Of a stretch of 64,000 nucleotides of DNA, positions 25,151 through 38,241 are shown one piece after another. This DNA is from Coffea arabica (lineage: Eukaryota; Streptophyta; Magnoliopsida; Gentianales; Rubiaceae). Below the pieces are notes generated by a model. That model worked only from the letters and a program-made list of their open reading frames with translations. It had not been told where the DNA came from and did not search any database. The stretch lies in NCBI RefSeq assembly GCF_036785885.1, contig NC_092326.1, positions 43,238,287 to 43,302,286 on the forward strand. Reading direction: 5' to 3'. Position 1 is the stretch's first letter; each line of letters opens with the position of its first letter. Made by a program: the position numbers and the translations under genes.

Positions 25151-26365
25151 ATGGATCCACTCCACATAACAGAGTTTCGAGGCGACGGAATGCAGATGCT
25201 GATACCATCAGATGTTGAAAGCATCTGGCTATTCAAAGTCCTTTGGTTAATTAGGGAGGTCAGATTGACCATTATTTCAAGGTCAATTGACATGATTACA
25301 AGAGATATGCATTCAGTGAGTATAGAATCAACGACCCCTAGGGAAGAGCAAAGACAGCAGGTAATTGAAATGTTGGGTTGGGAGCCTCACGGAAATCTAC
25401 CTGTACACATCGATAACCCATCAATGAAGATCTTGTTATATAATTGCTTGGGAGCCAGAGATGATGACTTCACAAGATGCATTAGAGAGAGTCATAGATT
25501 GCATTCGGCTGAAGTGGTAGCAATACTGGAGCCTCGTGTTCAAAGCTTTAGTCTAAGGAACTTCTTCAACCAATTTGGCCTTACGAGAGCTGAATTTGTG
25601 GAAGCACAGCAGCAGGCAGGTGGAGTTTGGCTACTTTGGAACCCTAATAGAGTTGGGATTACAATTGTTGAGTCAAATATGCAATCTGTAGCAGCAATCA
25701 TTTCTAAGCCTGATTTTCCAGCTTGGGTCTCTACTATAGTTTACGGAAGCCCCAGTACCACTAACAGGGAGCAGCTATGGGGTAAACTGAAGTTTCTTTT
25801 GGAGCAAACTGGTCACCCTTGGACACTTGCAGGAGGAAAGCTGACGCATTGTGCCAGTGATGATCAGAGACCTGGTGGTAGTGCAAGAAGAAGAACTTTC
25901 TCAGAAACTATCAATCAGTGTGGTCTGTTAGGCCTGGAATTTAATGGTCTGGGATGCACATGGTCAAACAACACAGTCATGACTACTAATCCAAGTACAG
26001 CACCAAATAGAGCTCAGGAGAGTTCAGGATGGAACATGTTGCTCCAGAAATCCATAATTACTGACCTATTTGCGATTGAATTAAATAACTTCGCAATGCT
26101 AGTGAACATCATAGGTAATAATCCCTTGAACAATTTTCATTTGATTTTATCTACTTATATATTCTTTTTTGTAAGCAATTGAATTTTGTCATACTGTAAG
26201 TGATTTTAAGTGTGCAGTGGCCAAGACTTAGGTTGTGTGGGGATACCCTGTCTGAAGCAATTACTGACAAAGTTGATAATGCTAGAGTGGAATGATCACA
26301 TTTTTGGTAAAATTTGTTCAAGGACAAAAAGAAACTTCATGGGCAGAATGTACAATGTTCCTTGA
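25151..26365 (+). mobile_element. LINE remnant: open endonuclease-domain frame (copy 1)
   Basis: An open frame of 343 codons (25151-26182). Residues from about 93 resemble the endonuclease (EEP) domain of plant L1-type LINEs: YNCLGA at 97-102, the catalytic-type Glu in LEPR at 127, GGVWLLWNP at 157-165, VYGSP at 197-201 and CTWSNN at 269-274. The two other hallmark motifs are changed: GDFN reads GGKL (228-231) and the SDH region reads LNN (311-313). Cleavage activity is therefore unlikely. After residue about 320 the LINE-like text continues in another frame as WNDHIFGKI (about 26290-26365). No reverse transcriptase is visible, so most of the element is missing. The N-terminal 90 residues are unrecognised. 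Confidence 0.65.
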
Positions 26366-29300
26366 TAAAGACTTGATACTCAAAAGATATGTTAGAACCC
26401 TTAAACAAGAATATTTATCATTTTAAATTCATAGCTAACAGGACTCTCATTGGAAAGAACAGGCATATACCATGAAATAGTCATTAAGAGAAAATATACA
26501 GACTGTATATGATTAAGGGATTGCAGGAAAATTAGAACCCTTGTGATTTGCAAAAGGACTTTAGATAATAGAGATGAACATGCAAACATGAATATGATTG
26601 CTAGAGTAGTGACTGGATGGTGAAGGACAATGGAGAACTGAAGATTTCAATCTTCGTCAGGAAGATGAGATACTTGAGGAATTAAGGCTGCCACTGCTGC
26701 TTAACCGCACTACTTGCTAACAGCTTATGTTGGGCAGCCTCCAGCAGTGAAAAGAATCTCACAGAACTCCTCAAATAGATCAAATATAATCTGCTGAGGA
26801 AGAAACTCACTGTAACATCGGAAGTTACCCTTCCAGTTTGGCCTAATGCCCTATAAGTGGGATTGCTGTTATCCCTATCTGTGATATGTTGATAGCACTC
26901 CAACTTCTGTCCTAAGAGATGTCCCAAAACCATAGTTTCCCTTTGTCTACAGAATTGTGCGCAAGGTCTCACTGATGAGACTCTCATAGAACAATGGTTT
27001 AGCGTCAACACCAAAATAAGGCCAATGGTTTAGCATCGATACCAAAGTAAGGCCTCCAACAGATTATGCTCACTGATGAGACTCAAATAGACCAATAATT
27101 TAGCATTGACACCAAAGTAAGGCACTCAACAAAGTATGCAAAGCTTTTACTGAGATATTTTCAACTATTCTTTTGATGGGAAAGGAAACAGGGCCGAAAT
27201 TGACTGAATAGACTTACTAGTGACTTTGTTTTTCTCACCTGCAGGTCTAGGCACATCAAAGACAGATGTGATGTGGAAAAGATGTCCAGGATCATCTGGC
27301 GCTGGAGGATTGATAAGAGCTGATCAAGGAAACAATGTAGGAGCAACTGCAAGCTCTGTAGCAGAATCGGAATCACAGACGTGATTCTGCCTGAGCAGAT
27401 CTAAGGTGGCTGATCAATTTAAACTATTTGATGTACCTTGAAGCCATGTCCATGAAGTCTGATATTTTCAGCTATTTGAATTCAGAAGTCTGTAGTTGTT
27501 AATTTAGATAGCATAAAATCAAACTAATTTTCTATTCTCTGGCAGCAAAAAAAAATTTTTGTTGGGGGGCTATTGATCAACAGGATCTTAATTGTCATTG
27601 ACAAAAATTGAAGGACACTGAGGTGCTGTGGACGGGAGGGCAGGGATATATTTAACTAGCTTACCTATGGAAAGACAGATAATCTGACAATTTGGCAAGG
27701 CACCGACTAGAACAGTCACTAACGTTCACTTGATGCTTTTGTTTACTAGACCTCTGATTATTGATAAGAGAAAATCAGCTCCACTCAAGTTTATTCTTGT
27801 TATTCCCAAGAATAAATATGTCAAGATACTTCCACAATTAAGTAGCTGAATGTTGACAGGAAAAGGTGGTACTTTCTCTATTAGGAGTGCTATTGGATGG
27901 GAAATCATATAGAAGGAAGTGCTACTTATTCCTATTAGGTGATCATAAATGAACCATAAAGCTGATTTTGGTATAGGCATGCCATGTATATTTTGCCACA
28001 TCAATGAAATAGCTGATAAGCAATTCACAAAATAGCTCAATGAGGCATTAGAAAAATCAAGCAATAGGGGCTTTTGGGGTCTAAATCCAAATAAATATTT
28101 AGATATGTATCACTAATTGTGCGTTAGTATATTACGTTCCTATCTGCGTGTATGCATCTCCGGATTAAGTGTTTTGCCTATTGTATTCACCTCTTCTCAA
28201 TAACATAATTTTTTCCTCATAAGAAGAATTTTATGGATCTCGATTGTGCTTCAGCATAAATTTGAATCAGCCCAAGTAAAAAAGGGAAAAATAGAGCAAG
28301 CTTCCATTTACTTGAATCGAAGAAACTCAATATATTCATTAGGACTTAGATGTGTATCTGTCTTGAATTACAAGCAAATCATTAGGATTCAGATGGGTTA
28401 CATTTTTCAAATTACAAGCAAGGAACATCCATTAGCATATTGTATGAAAAGTCATCTCATATATTTATCAGGGCAGTTAAACTTTCTCTATCACTTGGTT
28501 GAAATCACGGTTAAATTAGTCAAAATGTCCATAACTTCATCTGGACAAAATTTTAAAAACACATTCCATTTTGCTTCCCTCTTTGAGAAAATTTATTCTT
28601 AGACAAAATACAGGAAGTGAGACTAGCTGCTGCAAAATTCAATTATATTTATGTCAAGTTAGATCTTTTGTTACACAGTTCTTCTATGGGAGTTCTTTAC
28701 TCAACCTTTCCACCATTATTCTAAATCCAATGATTTCTGCAGTTTCACCAAAATTTGAAATTCATCCTCCCATGTGCGACTGCAACCTCCAACTAATAAA
28801 TATTTACTTATAGTTACATAATTACATCTTTATGGACCCTCCAATCAGTTATCTGTTTGAGCTCTTTTCGACATCATCAATAAGCCAAATATCTAATACA
28901 TTAAGCATTGATTTCAAAGATAAAATAAGATTAAATAGGTGCATTTTCCGAAAAGCCCCGCATAATTTGACGAATCCATAGCTTAGAAAAGAAAGATGTA
29001 ATAGTTAATTCTTGTATGCGAGTTTATGGATAGAAAAACAATGAACAGAAAACCGGTAAAAAAGAACATGGAATGAAAAAAAACCCAGAACATCAAACAT
29101 TAACATGCATTTTACATTGAGAAACACAAGAAATAGAGGTGCATAACCTTCAATGGTAAACAAGTTATAATAATTGAAGTAACGTCCGTAGTATGAAACG
29201 TGGGTTCAAGACTAACCTGGGTCGTGAGCAAATGGTAATCTTGGTTTGAAGCGAGACATGAGAGGCAAAAGTTGTTGCAACCCACAAAATTTATTCTTGG

Positions 29301-30812
29301 AAAACTGGTTCAGATGCTTGGATTTGGTTAAGATTCGAGGATTTTAGCTTCTTTAACTGAAGTTGGTATTTTGTGCAGTACACAGCTCTCATGTTTCACT
29401 GTTTTGTCTCGAGAATCTTTTGGTTTTAAGGGCACCCTTTTCTAACTTTTAGTTTTTTTTGGATTTTTTGAACCTCCAACGCCTATTTAGAGCGTAAACG
29501 AGACTAATCAAAGTGAACATTTTAGTATTTAAATCTTATAAAAAAAATTTTTTTCATCAAATCAAACTTGGATAAGATTTGTATAAAATTTAAAAGTTAT
29601 CGAATATAAAATACTATTCAAATTTAATTTGATTAATTAATGAACCAAATTCGAATCGTGTTTGACTTGATTAGCCAACGAATCAAATTGAAATGAACTC
29701 GATTCAAATATTTATTTAAGTAATTAGATTTATTTTTCAACTCTATGCTTGCTTGAGGTGAGAGAAGCGTTAATTTTATTTTATTTTAAAATGTAAGTAG
29801 AGACACTAGTAGGTTGGGTATGTTGCTTTTCAATATTTATTTTTCTTTTTATTTGTTTTCCTTTTGTTTTTATGTAAATTCTTCTTTTAGCATCATCAGG
29901 GGAAAGATTATATTATTGTTATGCACAAGACAAAAGTGTTTTAAAAAACAACTTTAAATTATTTTGTCATGCTCTCCCAGGGCTATTTGCAATTTGTCAA
30001 TTGTTTTCTTTACTGCTTTGGTGAACCATTTACTTTGCAAGAAATATTGTTGAATACAAATATTACCTCGTGTCAAGAAAATAATGGCTAAAGACAGGTG
30101 ATCCAAAATGGCCTCGGAAACTTTTTTAATTCTTTCTCTTCCTTATTCTAATAATCACTTATTTGGTGATGCAAAAAAGACGCAACGAATCTTCTGTCTC
30201 ACACCCTGTGTCACTCTCTGTTTCACTTTTTATTATATTGCTATTTCTCCTTCATAAACATCATCATGTTTTAATGCCCTTTTTTGCACATATAACAAGA
30301 ATGCATTTCGCATGTACAGTCATTTGGAACAGGGTTCAACTCATCCTGCAAATCTCTGCTGGGCTACAACAGCCTCAAGTTTTCTTGGTTTTCTGGAAAA
30401 TTTGGAACTGGCACCTCTCCCTGCATCGGGTTTCTATGGTGGTGCAGCAATTTACTCATTCAACCAAAATTATGCACTTACCAAATGAAATATCTATGCA
30501 TCATGAATTACAGACTGAACCTGGCTCAAAATCTTTATCTTAACATGAATGATATAAAATATGATCCCTATAAAGTACAAAACCACTATGCTTTCTGCTG
30601 CTGCTGCTGCTGCCCATAAATGCAGCAGAACATAATAGATCACAGGGCTCTGGTTTGCTGATAAGCGAATAAACGCAGAGGAAGATTTCAAAATATACAC
30701 CATAGGAGGGCTCCTAATTGTTGCCAGGCGCCAGCTAAATACTCCCCGAGTGAAGCAGAACACATTTACTAGCGTAAGCCTTTCACGGTATCAGGGAGTA
30801 AATCCTGCATTC
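26366..30812. other. Intergenic between LINE remnant and ARPC2 3' end
   Basis: No gene can be supported. At about 26971-27125 a word group (CACTGATGAGACT, TTAGC, ACACCAAA.TAAGGC) recurs in imperfect tandem copies. Around 29560-29740 AT-rich inverted-repeat-like words resemble those at 11850-12090. A GCT triplet run lies at about 30596-30613. Divergence from the second copy stops sharply at 28064; from there to 32209 I see no differences. Confidence 0.4.
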
Positions 30813-32804
30813 TCAGCTGAATGATTTCAAACTGCTCCTTCCATCCTTGAGGCTCTACAGAGAACCCGTGCAGGAAAGAATAGAAACCAGTCAGGGTTAA
30901 CCAAACAAGTGAATAAACATATTAAAAGTTCTAAAGATATATATATTGATGGCGCACCAATCGCTTAAAAGATCTGTTTTGTGTAGCTTTCACTGCCTTC
31001 TCATACTCTGGTTTGGCACTATCCAAGGCCTGGGGCAGAACATATTCATGTTGTTACCACTTGGTTTACTCGTTCTTTTTCTAAGAATTTAAGAACTGAA
31101 ACAGCAAAGTGCACAAAACAGAAAGTAGATTTAACAAACACCACATAAAAGAAGAACTAGAAATTATTTTACCTGTATTAGGGACTCTACCCGACGTCTC
31201 ATCCGTGTATGCATGAAACCTTCTGAGCACTGTCAACAGAGAATTATTATGTAAAATTGAGTTCTCACGGTCAACAACTATAAAAATCAGTACACAGAAG
31301 TCAATCTATGAATCAAACCTACAGGAATTTATTGATGTTAAATACTGTATGAGTCAACTAAGAGTTCATCACTACCAAAGGACAAGCCACGTTGTCCAAA
31401 GGATATGAAAAAAGGTTCTCATTTGATGAAGCTTACACAATAAAATCATCAAAATTAGTTAAATGGCATCCAAATGGTTTCAGCTATAACTCTAATTCTT
31501 CCCCTGCTCCACAGAACAATGTGTCACCACCTCATCTAACCCCCACCCTCTACCCACTCCACAAAGAGAAACAGTACACCGACGTTTCATGTTAAAAGAA
31601 TTCATATTTTGACTGAGATAGCTAGATGCTTGATACTCTCCATCAATGCATTTAGTCCAGACGTTTCACATCTTCTTCATTCATTTGCAGCCATTTTTCA
31701 GGAGTTCAGACACAAGGTTAACACCTTGTTTTACATTAAAAAACTGAGTACAAATACTTGACACTGCAAAACAAACTCGCAAAATTTTGGCTAAACAAAA
31801 AGGAAAACTGACAACACGAAGTACAACTTCTGCGAATGAAAAGTTTTCGCCTTAGTCAAGTGCATTCAACCTCAGGCATGAAAATTCTAAGTTACATTCC
31901 CCATGTTCAAATTGAGCAAAAATGTACATTGACAAGGGAAAGGGTTAAAAAAATGAGATTGTAAACAATCAGGCATCAGATTATGTACTGAGAGTCTTAC
32001 CTTAACATGATAACTCACATATGCATGAAATGTTGATAGACTCCAAACGGTTCTATCCAATTTTCTGCCTTCCACATGACGAGGGAAAATTACTGCAGTG
32101 AGTTAAAAGTCAAAGTGGTCAAGGAGAAACTGGAAAATTTCTAATGGAGGAAACGACTGATGTAAAATTCTGCTGCTACCAAAACTAACAAATCCAGCAT
32201 TTGATGATATATAATTTCCATGCCCCAATTCTTCCATGTACTTTTTGCTGAAATCCATGTAAACAAGCCCCCCATACACCTGTGCCACCCTGTCCTGGAG
32301 ACCAGCAACAATGCCAAGTTCCTTCTCGGCATTAAGAATAAGGTTGGGCCTAACCTCAACCTTAATCAAATGCCTCACGTTATAGAAATCCAAAAGGCAG
32401 CTAAGAGCAGCACAGACGATGGCACTAGACCCCGATAGCCCTGTCTGGCGAGGTATATTGGTATCATATGACAGGGTAAAATTTCCTTCGCGTAAACTGA
32501 TATTCTCATCCCTGCAGTAGTTGTGAAAAACTTTGCATATGGCCATAAGCAAACGAACCCCTCCATAATACCCTTCAGCTTGCAACCGATTCACCATGTG
32601 AGAGAGGGACTCAAATTGGACCAAATCATGAGTAGGGTGTGGCACAATAACAAGCTCTTTAGAAGGTTGCAAACGCACTGAAGCCCAGAAGTTGCCAAGG
32701 CTGAAAGAAATGGTTCGCCCATAATAAACATCGCTAGGATTTCCCAGTAATCCCACCCTGGCATACGCCTTGTGCTCTATCACATTGCCATTCTCTCCGG
32801 CCAT
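30813..32804 (-). CDS. In-frame GlcAK-ARPC2 fusion gene made by the tandem duplication
   Basis: Transcribed from the duplicated GlcAK promoter, the first coding exon (32180-32804) reads GlcAK residues 1-198 up to GHGNY. It crosses the duplication joint at 32209|32210 in one hybrid codon (ATA, Ile199) and continues in the ARPC2 frame as SSNAGFVSF. It then uses the unchanged ARPC2 introns and exons: 32001-32092, 31173-31229, 30958-31029 and 30813-30854. The total is 888 nt, 295 residues, ending SLKDGRSSLKSFS. The kinase part keeps the phosphate loop (121-130) but lacks the C-terminal KFTGSGGA motif, so kinase activity is unlikely. The ARPC2 part (ARPC2 residues 238-333) keeps the long C-terminal helix region, which in known Arp2/3 structures packs against ARPC4. 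Function is unknown. It could be an assembly chimaera, but the clean joint and kept frame argue for a real gene. Confidence 0.75.
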
Positions 32805-32833
32805 TCTCAACAACACAATTTTCCAAACTAGCA

Positions 32834-33540
32834 CTGCAGAAATGTTATAGCAAATATATACAATGAACCAATTAGACTAAGAACAATGTAGGTAATCATA
32901 TCTTGAAAACTGTCAGAGAAATGAGATAATCATCAATGCTGCTACTTTAGAAACTTTTTAATAGCATCACTAATCTGAGCAAGTGGAAAAGGAAGATGCT
33001 GAACTGTTTTCTTCTCAATCATTTATTTAGTGCATCGGGGTACCTAACAATCTTGAATAATACCATCAGAGAAAACAGTAAGAAAAAATATTTCCCATTC
33101 ATGGGCTTTCTACCTCCAATGGTTGGTTTCCTTAAAAGTTAAAAAATCATCATTGCCATGCAGAACCAAATCTACATATTAAAGAGTACTAGATAAGCAT
33201 CAAGCTACAATTTGGGTGAACTATGGAGGGTCCTAAGCAGTTAAGATAAAACTGGTCATGGTAATAAAGAATTAACAAATTTGACAAGAAAATGGAAAAT
33301 CCCAACATGGAAAAGTTACTAAACTGATGAATCAGAATTACCTTCTTGTTTGCCAGACTAGAGAAGGCTGTCACGCCAACAAGATCTTATTCTGGTCTCC
33401 GATAACGATGGGTTGGTTGGGAGATTTGCAGCAAGAATGTGACGGTGGAAACAGTAATCCTATTCCCAGCTAGTGTTATGGCTGGCTGCTTAGCCGCCGC
33501 AAGTCGGCGAGGGAACCCGCCGGAATGGGGAAATATAAAA
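32834..33540 (-). promoter_or_regulatory. Duplicated GlcAK promoter and leader intron driving the fusion gene
   Basis: Same sequence as 19756-20462. It has a TATA-like tract at 33531-33540, a leader exon ending with the donor at 33340-33341, and an intron at 32834-33341 whose acceptor leads into the fusion's first coding exon. No difference from the intact gene's promoter is visible, so the same expression pattern is the simplest expectation. Confidence 0.5.
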
Positions 33541-36500
33541 TGAATTAAAGAAAATGGAAATTAGAAGGAAACGTAGAAACCTGGGACTGCAAGGGGAAGT
33601 TAACGTGAGCAGTCCACGTATGACTCACGTTGGAAAATGGAGTATTGTGTTAATCAATTATGGGAAAAATATTAAACGGTCAATCTGCAGCACTTGGCAA
33701 ATTTAAGTATTGTATTAGTACCAAATTACCAATGATCCATCATCAACTCAAGTATAGGCTGGCTAAACCATCATTATGTGGTAATTAATGACTAGTGATA
33801 TCATACTTTCTCACACTCTCAATTTTTCAATATGAAATGTCAACAATGATATTATCTTATCTACAAAAAATTTAATATTTTTACACTAGAAAAAACTTCT
33901 TTTGAGAGGGAAAAATTTGACTATTGGTTGAAAGGAGGTAGCATGAGTTACTAAAAGCTAAAACATAAAAATTATTAGAATTAGACATTACAAATTTGCA
34001 GCGTAGCAAATCTTTGTGCTCAACCTAGACCAAACTCTGTTGGGGGTGGTAAAAGCAAGTGTGTTGAGTTTCTCCAAAGGAAGGGCAATGGAGATATTAA
34101 TCTAGATGGTTTCAAACTTAGGGACGATTAGGAACTAATTATTTTTAATTATATAACGAATAACTAAAGAATTGCACGCAGTGATCAGCAGAGGGCTCTT
34201 AGAATTTTCTTTCTTTACTGTCAGGTCCAAGGTTCGCATCTTGGACCTAATAATTGGAAAAAATTCTAAAAGTATGGAGAAGGGTGGAAGGTTCAAAAAA
34301 GAGAAGTGGAAAAAAAAAAAAAAAAGATTTGTAGTACATTTGAACGAATAGGCAAAGCAAAGAACAGGGGACTAAGTGTGGGGGCCAAAATAGAAGAGAG
34401 AGATAGTTTAGGGAGGTTTTCTATAATTTATCCTTGAAATGGTATAGAGATATATTTGTTTTGGGTATCTTTATATTTAACTGAATTGGAGTTTCTAGTA
34501 GAAATTTTTGAGACTTAAAAGCTAAGAAAAAGCCTTAAAACTGGGGAAAGTTTCCATGCAGTGACAGCAAAAAAACGTGTGGTAGGAGTAGGAAGAAAAG
34601 TGAATGATGGACAAACTTGTAGGATGAATTCCAATATTGTAACCGGAAATAATTTACAAGCACTTGAATTAACTGCAATTTTTAAGTCAATTTGGTATCA
34701 ATGTAAATTTTGAAGTGGTTGGCAGCAAGATAATCTACCAATTTAGCTTTAGGGGATATTTATATTGAATTATTGATTCATATTTAGCATCACAACAAAC
34801 CAATTGGCTTAGTTAAACTTATTATACTTATTATATATATTTTTTTAAAAAAAAAAATTTTCTAACAGGGGATGGAATGGATTTAAGAAATGGGGAAGGA
34901 GAACAGAGGGATTAGAATCCAGAACCTCTACGTTCTAGGATTTTAACCTAAACTTGCATTATTATGTTGAATGTTAAGAATACAAAAATATCTCAGCAGA
35001 GCTATAATTTGCAAAAATCTAACTTAGGGAAGCATTAAAAAGAAGGAAATAAAAAAAAAAAAAAGGAGAATGCAGTAGTTTCATCAATAGTCAGTTTAGC
35101 CCAAATGTAACGGAAAACATATTATTGATTACGAAAGACAACATATGAATATGACATCTTTAGTGAACTTTTGGAGGGCAAACCTTTGTTCTGATTCAGT
35201 ATAGGCATCTGGTTCTGGTCATGAGAGAATTAGAAACGGTGAAAGAGGAGTTAAAGAGAGAACCAGCAGACAAAGGCATAAAAAGTCAAAAAAATGGGCT
35301 GTCATGCAACAATTCAAGGCAATTGGATGAAACAATAAAGAGCCTACCTCTACATTGGATGTTGAAAAAATGCTACGTTTTCGTGAACACATTTCTCTAT
35401 TACCTTTTTATCTCACATACATCAAATCGCTACAGTAATTTTTCTCACAAAAAATCCAGAAAAATGCAATCCAAACACAAATCAAAGTGATTACATCACT
35501 CTCATACATCAAATATTAGATTAAAAGGTCAAAGGCAAGCAAAAAGGAAGAAGAAAGCTGGACACCAGATCTACATGTGAAAGCTGCACCTAGAGCTTGC
35601 AATCCTTGAACCAAAATGGCCACCTTTATGGCTTTGAGGTCTCAGCTACAACTCCAAAAACTGCACACTAATGTACCTGCATTGCCTCAAAAGATGACAT
35701 TCTACCTTGGTGGAATGGTGAGGAAACAGCATTCCAGGATTATAACCACTGATCAAGAATAGCCCACGTCAAAAGAATACTTTCTAAGCATCAAATGGTG
35801 GAAGAAATTTGATAACATAACGATGTCACCTTACGGTAGAGAGTTCATAACTGGAGGATTAACGTGAACAAGCAATAAAGAGGAGGATGGCCATTCTCTT
35901 CTTGGTTCCCAAAATCCGTGCCTATATGGTAGTATGGTAACTAATAGTCTATTTGAGGTGATTCTAAGTGAATATCAAGGTTCAAAGCATCATAAATTAC
36001 ATCAAGTCCGGCTGTAAAAAGTATGACAGTATGATAAAAAAACTTTTGCACACGCACGGTTTTCCACCTTCGATAGACCTGTTTAAAATCCCCCCGTAGT
36101 TTATTCCCCTTGACATATCATACTGGAACTATAAACTATGGTGCAGATCAATGAAACATAAACAAAAATGAAGTGCAAATTGTAATCAAATGCACATATT
36201 GCCAAATAAAACACCCAGCTCTAAACATTTATAGTGATCCTCACCTACCAGTTTCAATAAATCTTTGATTGTTGACCTCCCCAAAGTGTTTTGCTAGTTG
36301 GGAATTAACAAATTTGACAAGCAAATAAGTATTCCAATTTGAACTAGGACTGATCAATATTTAATGGAAAAAGGTATATATCCTTGTATCATCATCATCC
36401 AGATTCTCCACAAAATGGCACGCTCATCCATGAAGCATCTTTGATGCATAGTATGTCTATAACATACCACTCTATGTTCCACAAAATGAATTGCTCACCC

Positions 36501-38241
36501 ATAAAAATCTTTAGCCTATAAGGTGTCTATAACTTACAATGATTTACATACTTAAGGTGGCTAGAATATCTGGAACATCAGAATGGGTCATAGTGTGAGC
36601 ATTGTTCTATGCAAAAATTGGTTAGGATTGTCCAATTGTCATCCCTTGAGCCTACAGAAGAAGCAAAAAATGTGAGCAATGTAATGCTTGATACGGACTT
36701 ACCACATGCAAAATATAAGGTCAGTAACTTGAAATCACTTGAAACGACACTATTGAGTATGAGAACTCTCAAATATTGCCTCAGATAAACAAGACAGATG
36801 ATTTGTTGACCCTTCAATGAAATCACTAGCAAAACCAGGGTTTGGACTTTCTTTTTTGGGGGGCCGGGTGTTACGTATGACAATAGTGTCTAAAGCGAGC
36901 CACAGTAAATTATTAAAGAATTAATAGAAAGCAAAGCATGTAATTCATAAACACATAAATTCTCAAAAAGTTAATCAAATATTGCATGATATTTGAAATC
37001 ACATAAGTTCTATCCTGCAAAGTGGGGATCAAATTACTTTCTTAGAATCTATCAAATGCAAGGCATTCTAAATTGTGCATGTCATTCTTTCTTAGAATCA
37101 AAAGCATTCATGATAGAATCTGTACCAAAACTTCTAAATTGAAAGTTTTTGTAGAACTTACAACTTCGAACTTTGAGAAGTTTTAAGGCATTATAAATAG
37201 ATAGCAACTTACTTTCTTAGAATCTATCAAGCGCAAGGCATTCTAAATTGTGCATGTCACTCTTTCTCAGAATCAAGAGCATTCATGATAGAATCTGAAC
37301 CGAAACTTCTAGCAAATCCCTTTTCTACTAAATTAATCAAGGAACCTGCAAGAAGGTCATCTCCCATTTTGTTTCACCATGGAGTTTCTAAGGAGTTTCA
37401 TTGTCAAGAATGCTTGCTCCATAGCTGAAATAGACACGGCAAGAGTAAGAACAAGGATCCTATATAATTTAGTTACAGACTATAAAATAGTAGATCAAAC
37501 GGATAGCTAAACCTGAGAGTACAAACTACATTATTTGATACATAAGTCTAAATTTAGTACATAGTTGCGATTTGAACTTGGGCAACTATTATCGTACCAG
37601 TACTGCAATTTGGGGGAGCTTTATCAGAAGAAATTTTGGGGGGAAGAAACTTAAACCAAGAAAACTTCTTAAGCCAAAATACCTATTACATCAAAAGAAT
37701 TTATAAAATTCTTGGGGGGCTGCTGCCCCTCCCCCCAAAAGCCCAAAAAAAAGTTCCACCAGTGTATGAAATTATTTTCATAAATGAAAGTTACTGGAAG
37801 CTACACCCTCTCGGTACCCAAAAAAAAAAAAAAAAGATCCGCATCAATATCACCAACACATAATCAGAAGCAAGATTTCTCTGTGAGAGTTCCTGGAAGC
37901 AACACCCTCTAGGTACGATAAAAGAATCCTCATTAATACTGCCAACGCATTGCCTGCTCTTATTAATTTTCCTATTTGCCACACCTGCATCACCAATTTC
38001 TTTTCTGGCGTCAGAGCTGTGTGGGTGTGGAGAAACACAACAGGTACAATATTCTCAAACACAAGGCATTTGTGGTTCAGTATCTGATGATAAGCCATTA
38101 ATTATAATCACCTCTAATTTTCAGATTGAGAAAATCTAAAATCACAAACTTTTTGAGCCCCATTGTTACATTTTTTAGGTGCCTGAGATCTAAATTTTTG
38201 GTCAAAACTGACATTCAACTCTACTAAGAAACATTAACATC
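33541..38241. other. Intergenic, duplicate of 20463-25150
   Basis: Holds the same MITE fragment (about 35355-35480) and the 175-bp partial tandem repeat (37034-37311). No gene is seen. From 34802 rightwards scattered substitutions and small homopolymer indels distinguish it from copy 1. Confidence 0.4.

Larger units (their letters stand above)
19132..32209. repeat. 13.1-kb tandem duplication unit, copy 1
   Basis: The unit is 13,078 bp and starts inside the GlcAK coding exon. It runs through the GlcAK 5' half and promoter, a LINE remnant, and the 3' third of ARPC2, ending 30 bases inside ARPC2 exon 6. It is followed directly by copy 2 (32210-45300). Positions correspond with offset 13,078 on the left and 13,091 on the right, the change coming from small indels in the middle. 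Confidence 0.93.

Noticed and set aside
26682-27014. 110-codon - strand frame in both 13-kb units
   Set aside because: No recognisable domain. Residues differ between copies and the frame overlaps imperfect tandem repeats. A weak zinc-knuckle-like reading on the + strand was not strong enough to assign to the LINE.
29217-29259. Possible first exon on the - strand, MSRFKPRLPFAHDP followed by a GT donor
   Set aside because: No convincing second exon downstream; too short to support alone.
30328-30488. Exon-like + strand frame ending ASGFYGGAAIYSFNQNYALTK
   Set aside because: It reads like a small terminal exon with a hydrophobic helix, but I found no partner exons or family. It is also present in the duplicate at 43419-43579.
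30596-30613. GCT triplet run that could be read as a coding poly-residue tract
   Set aside because: It lies beyond the ARPC2 stop codon, in the probable 3' flank; a simple repeat only.
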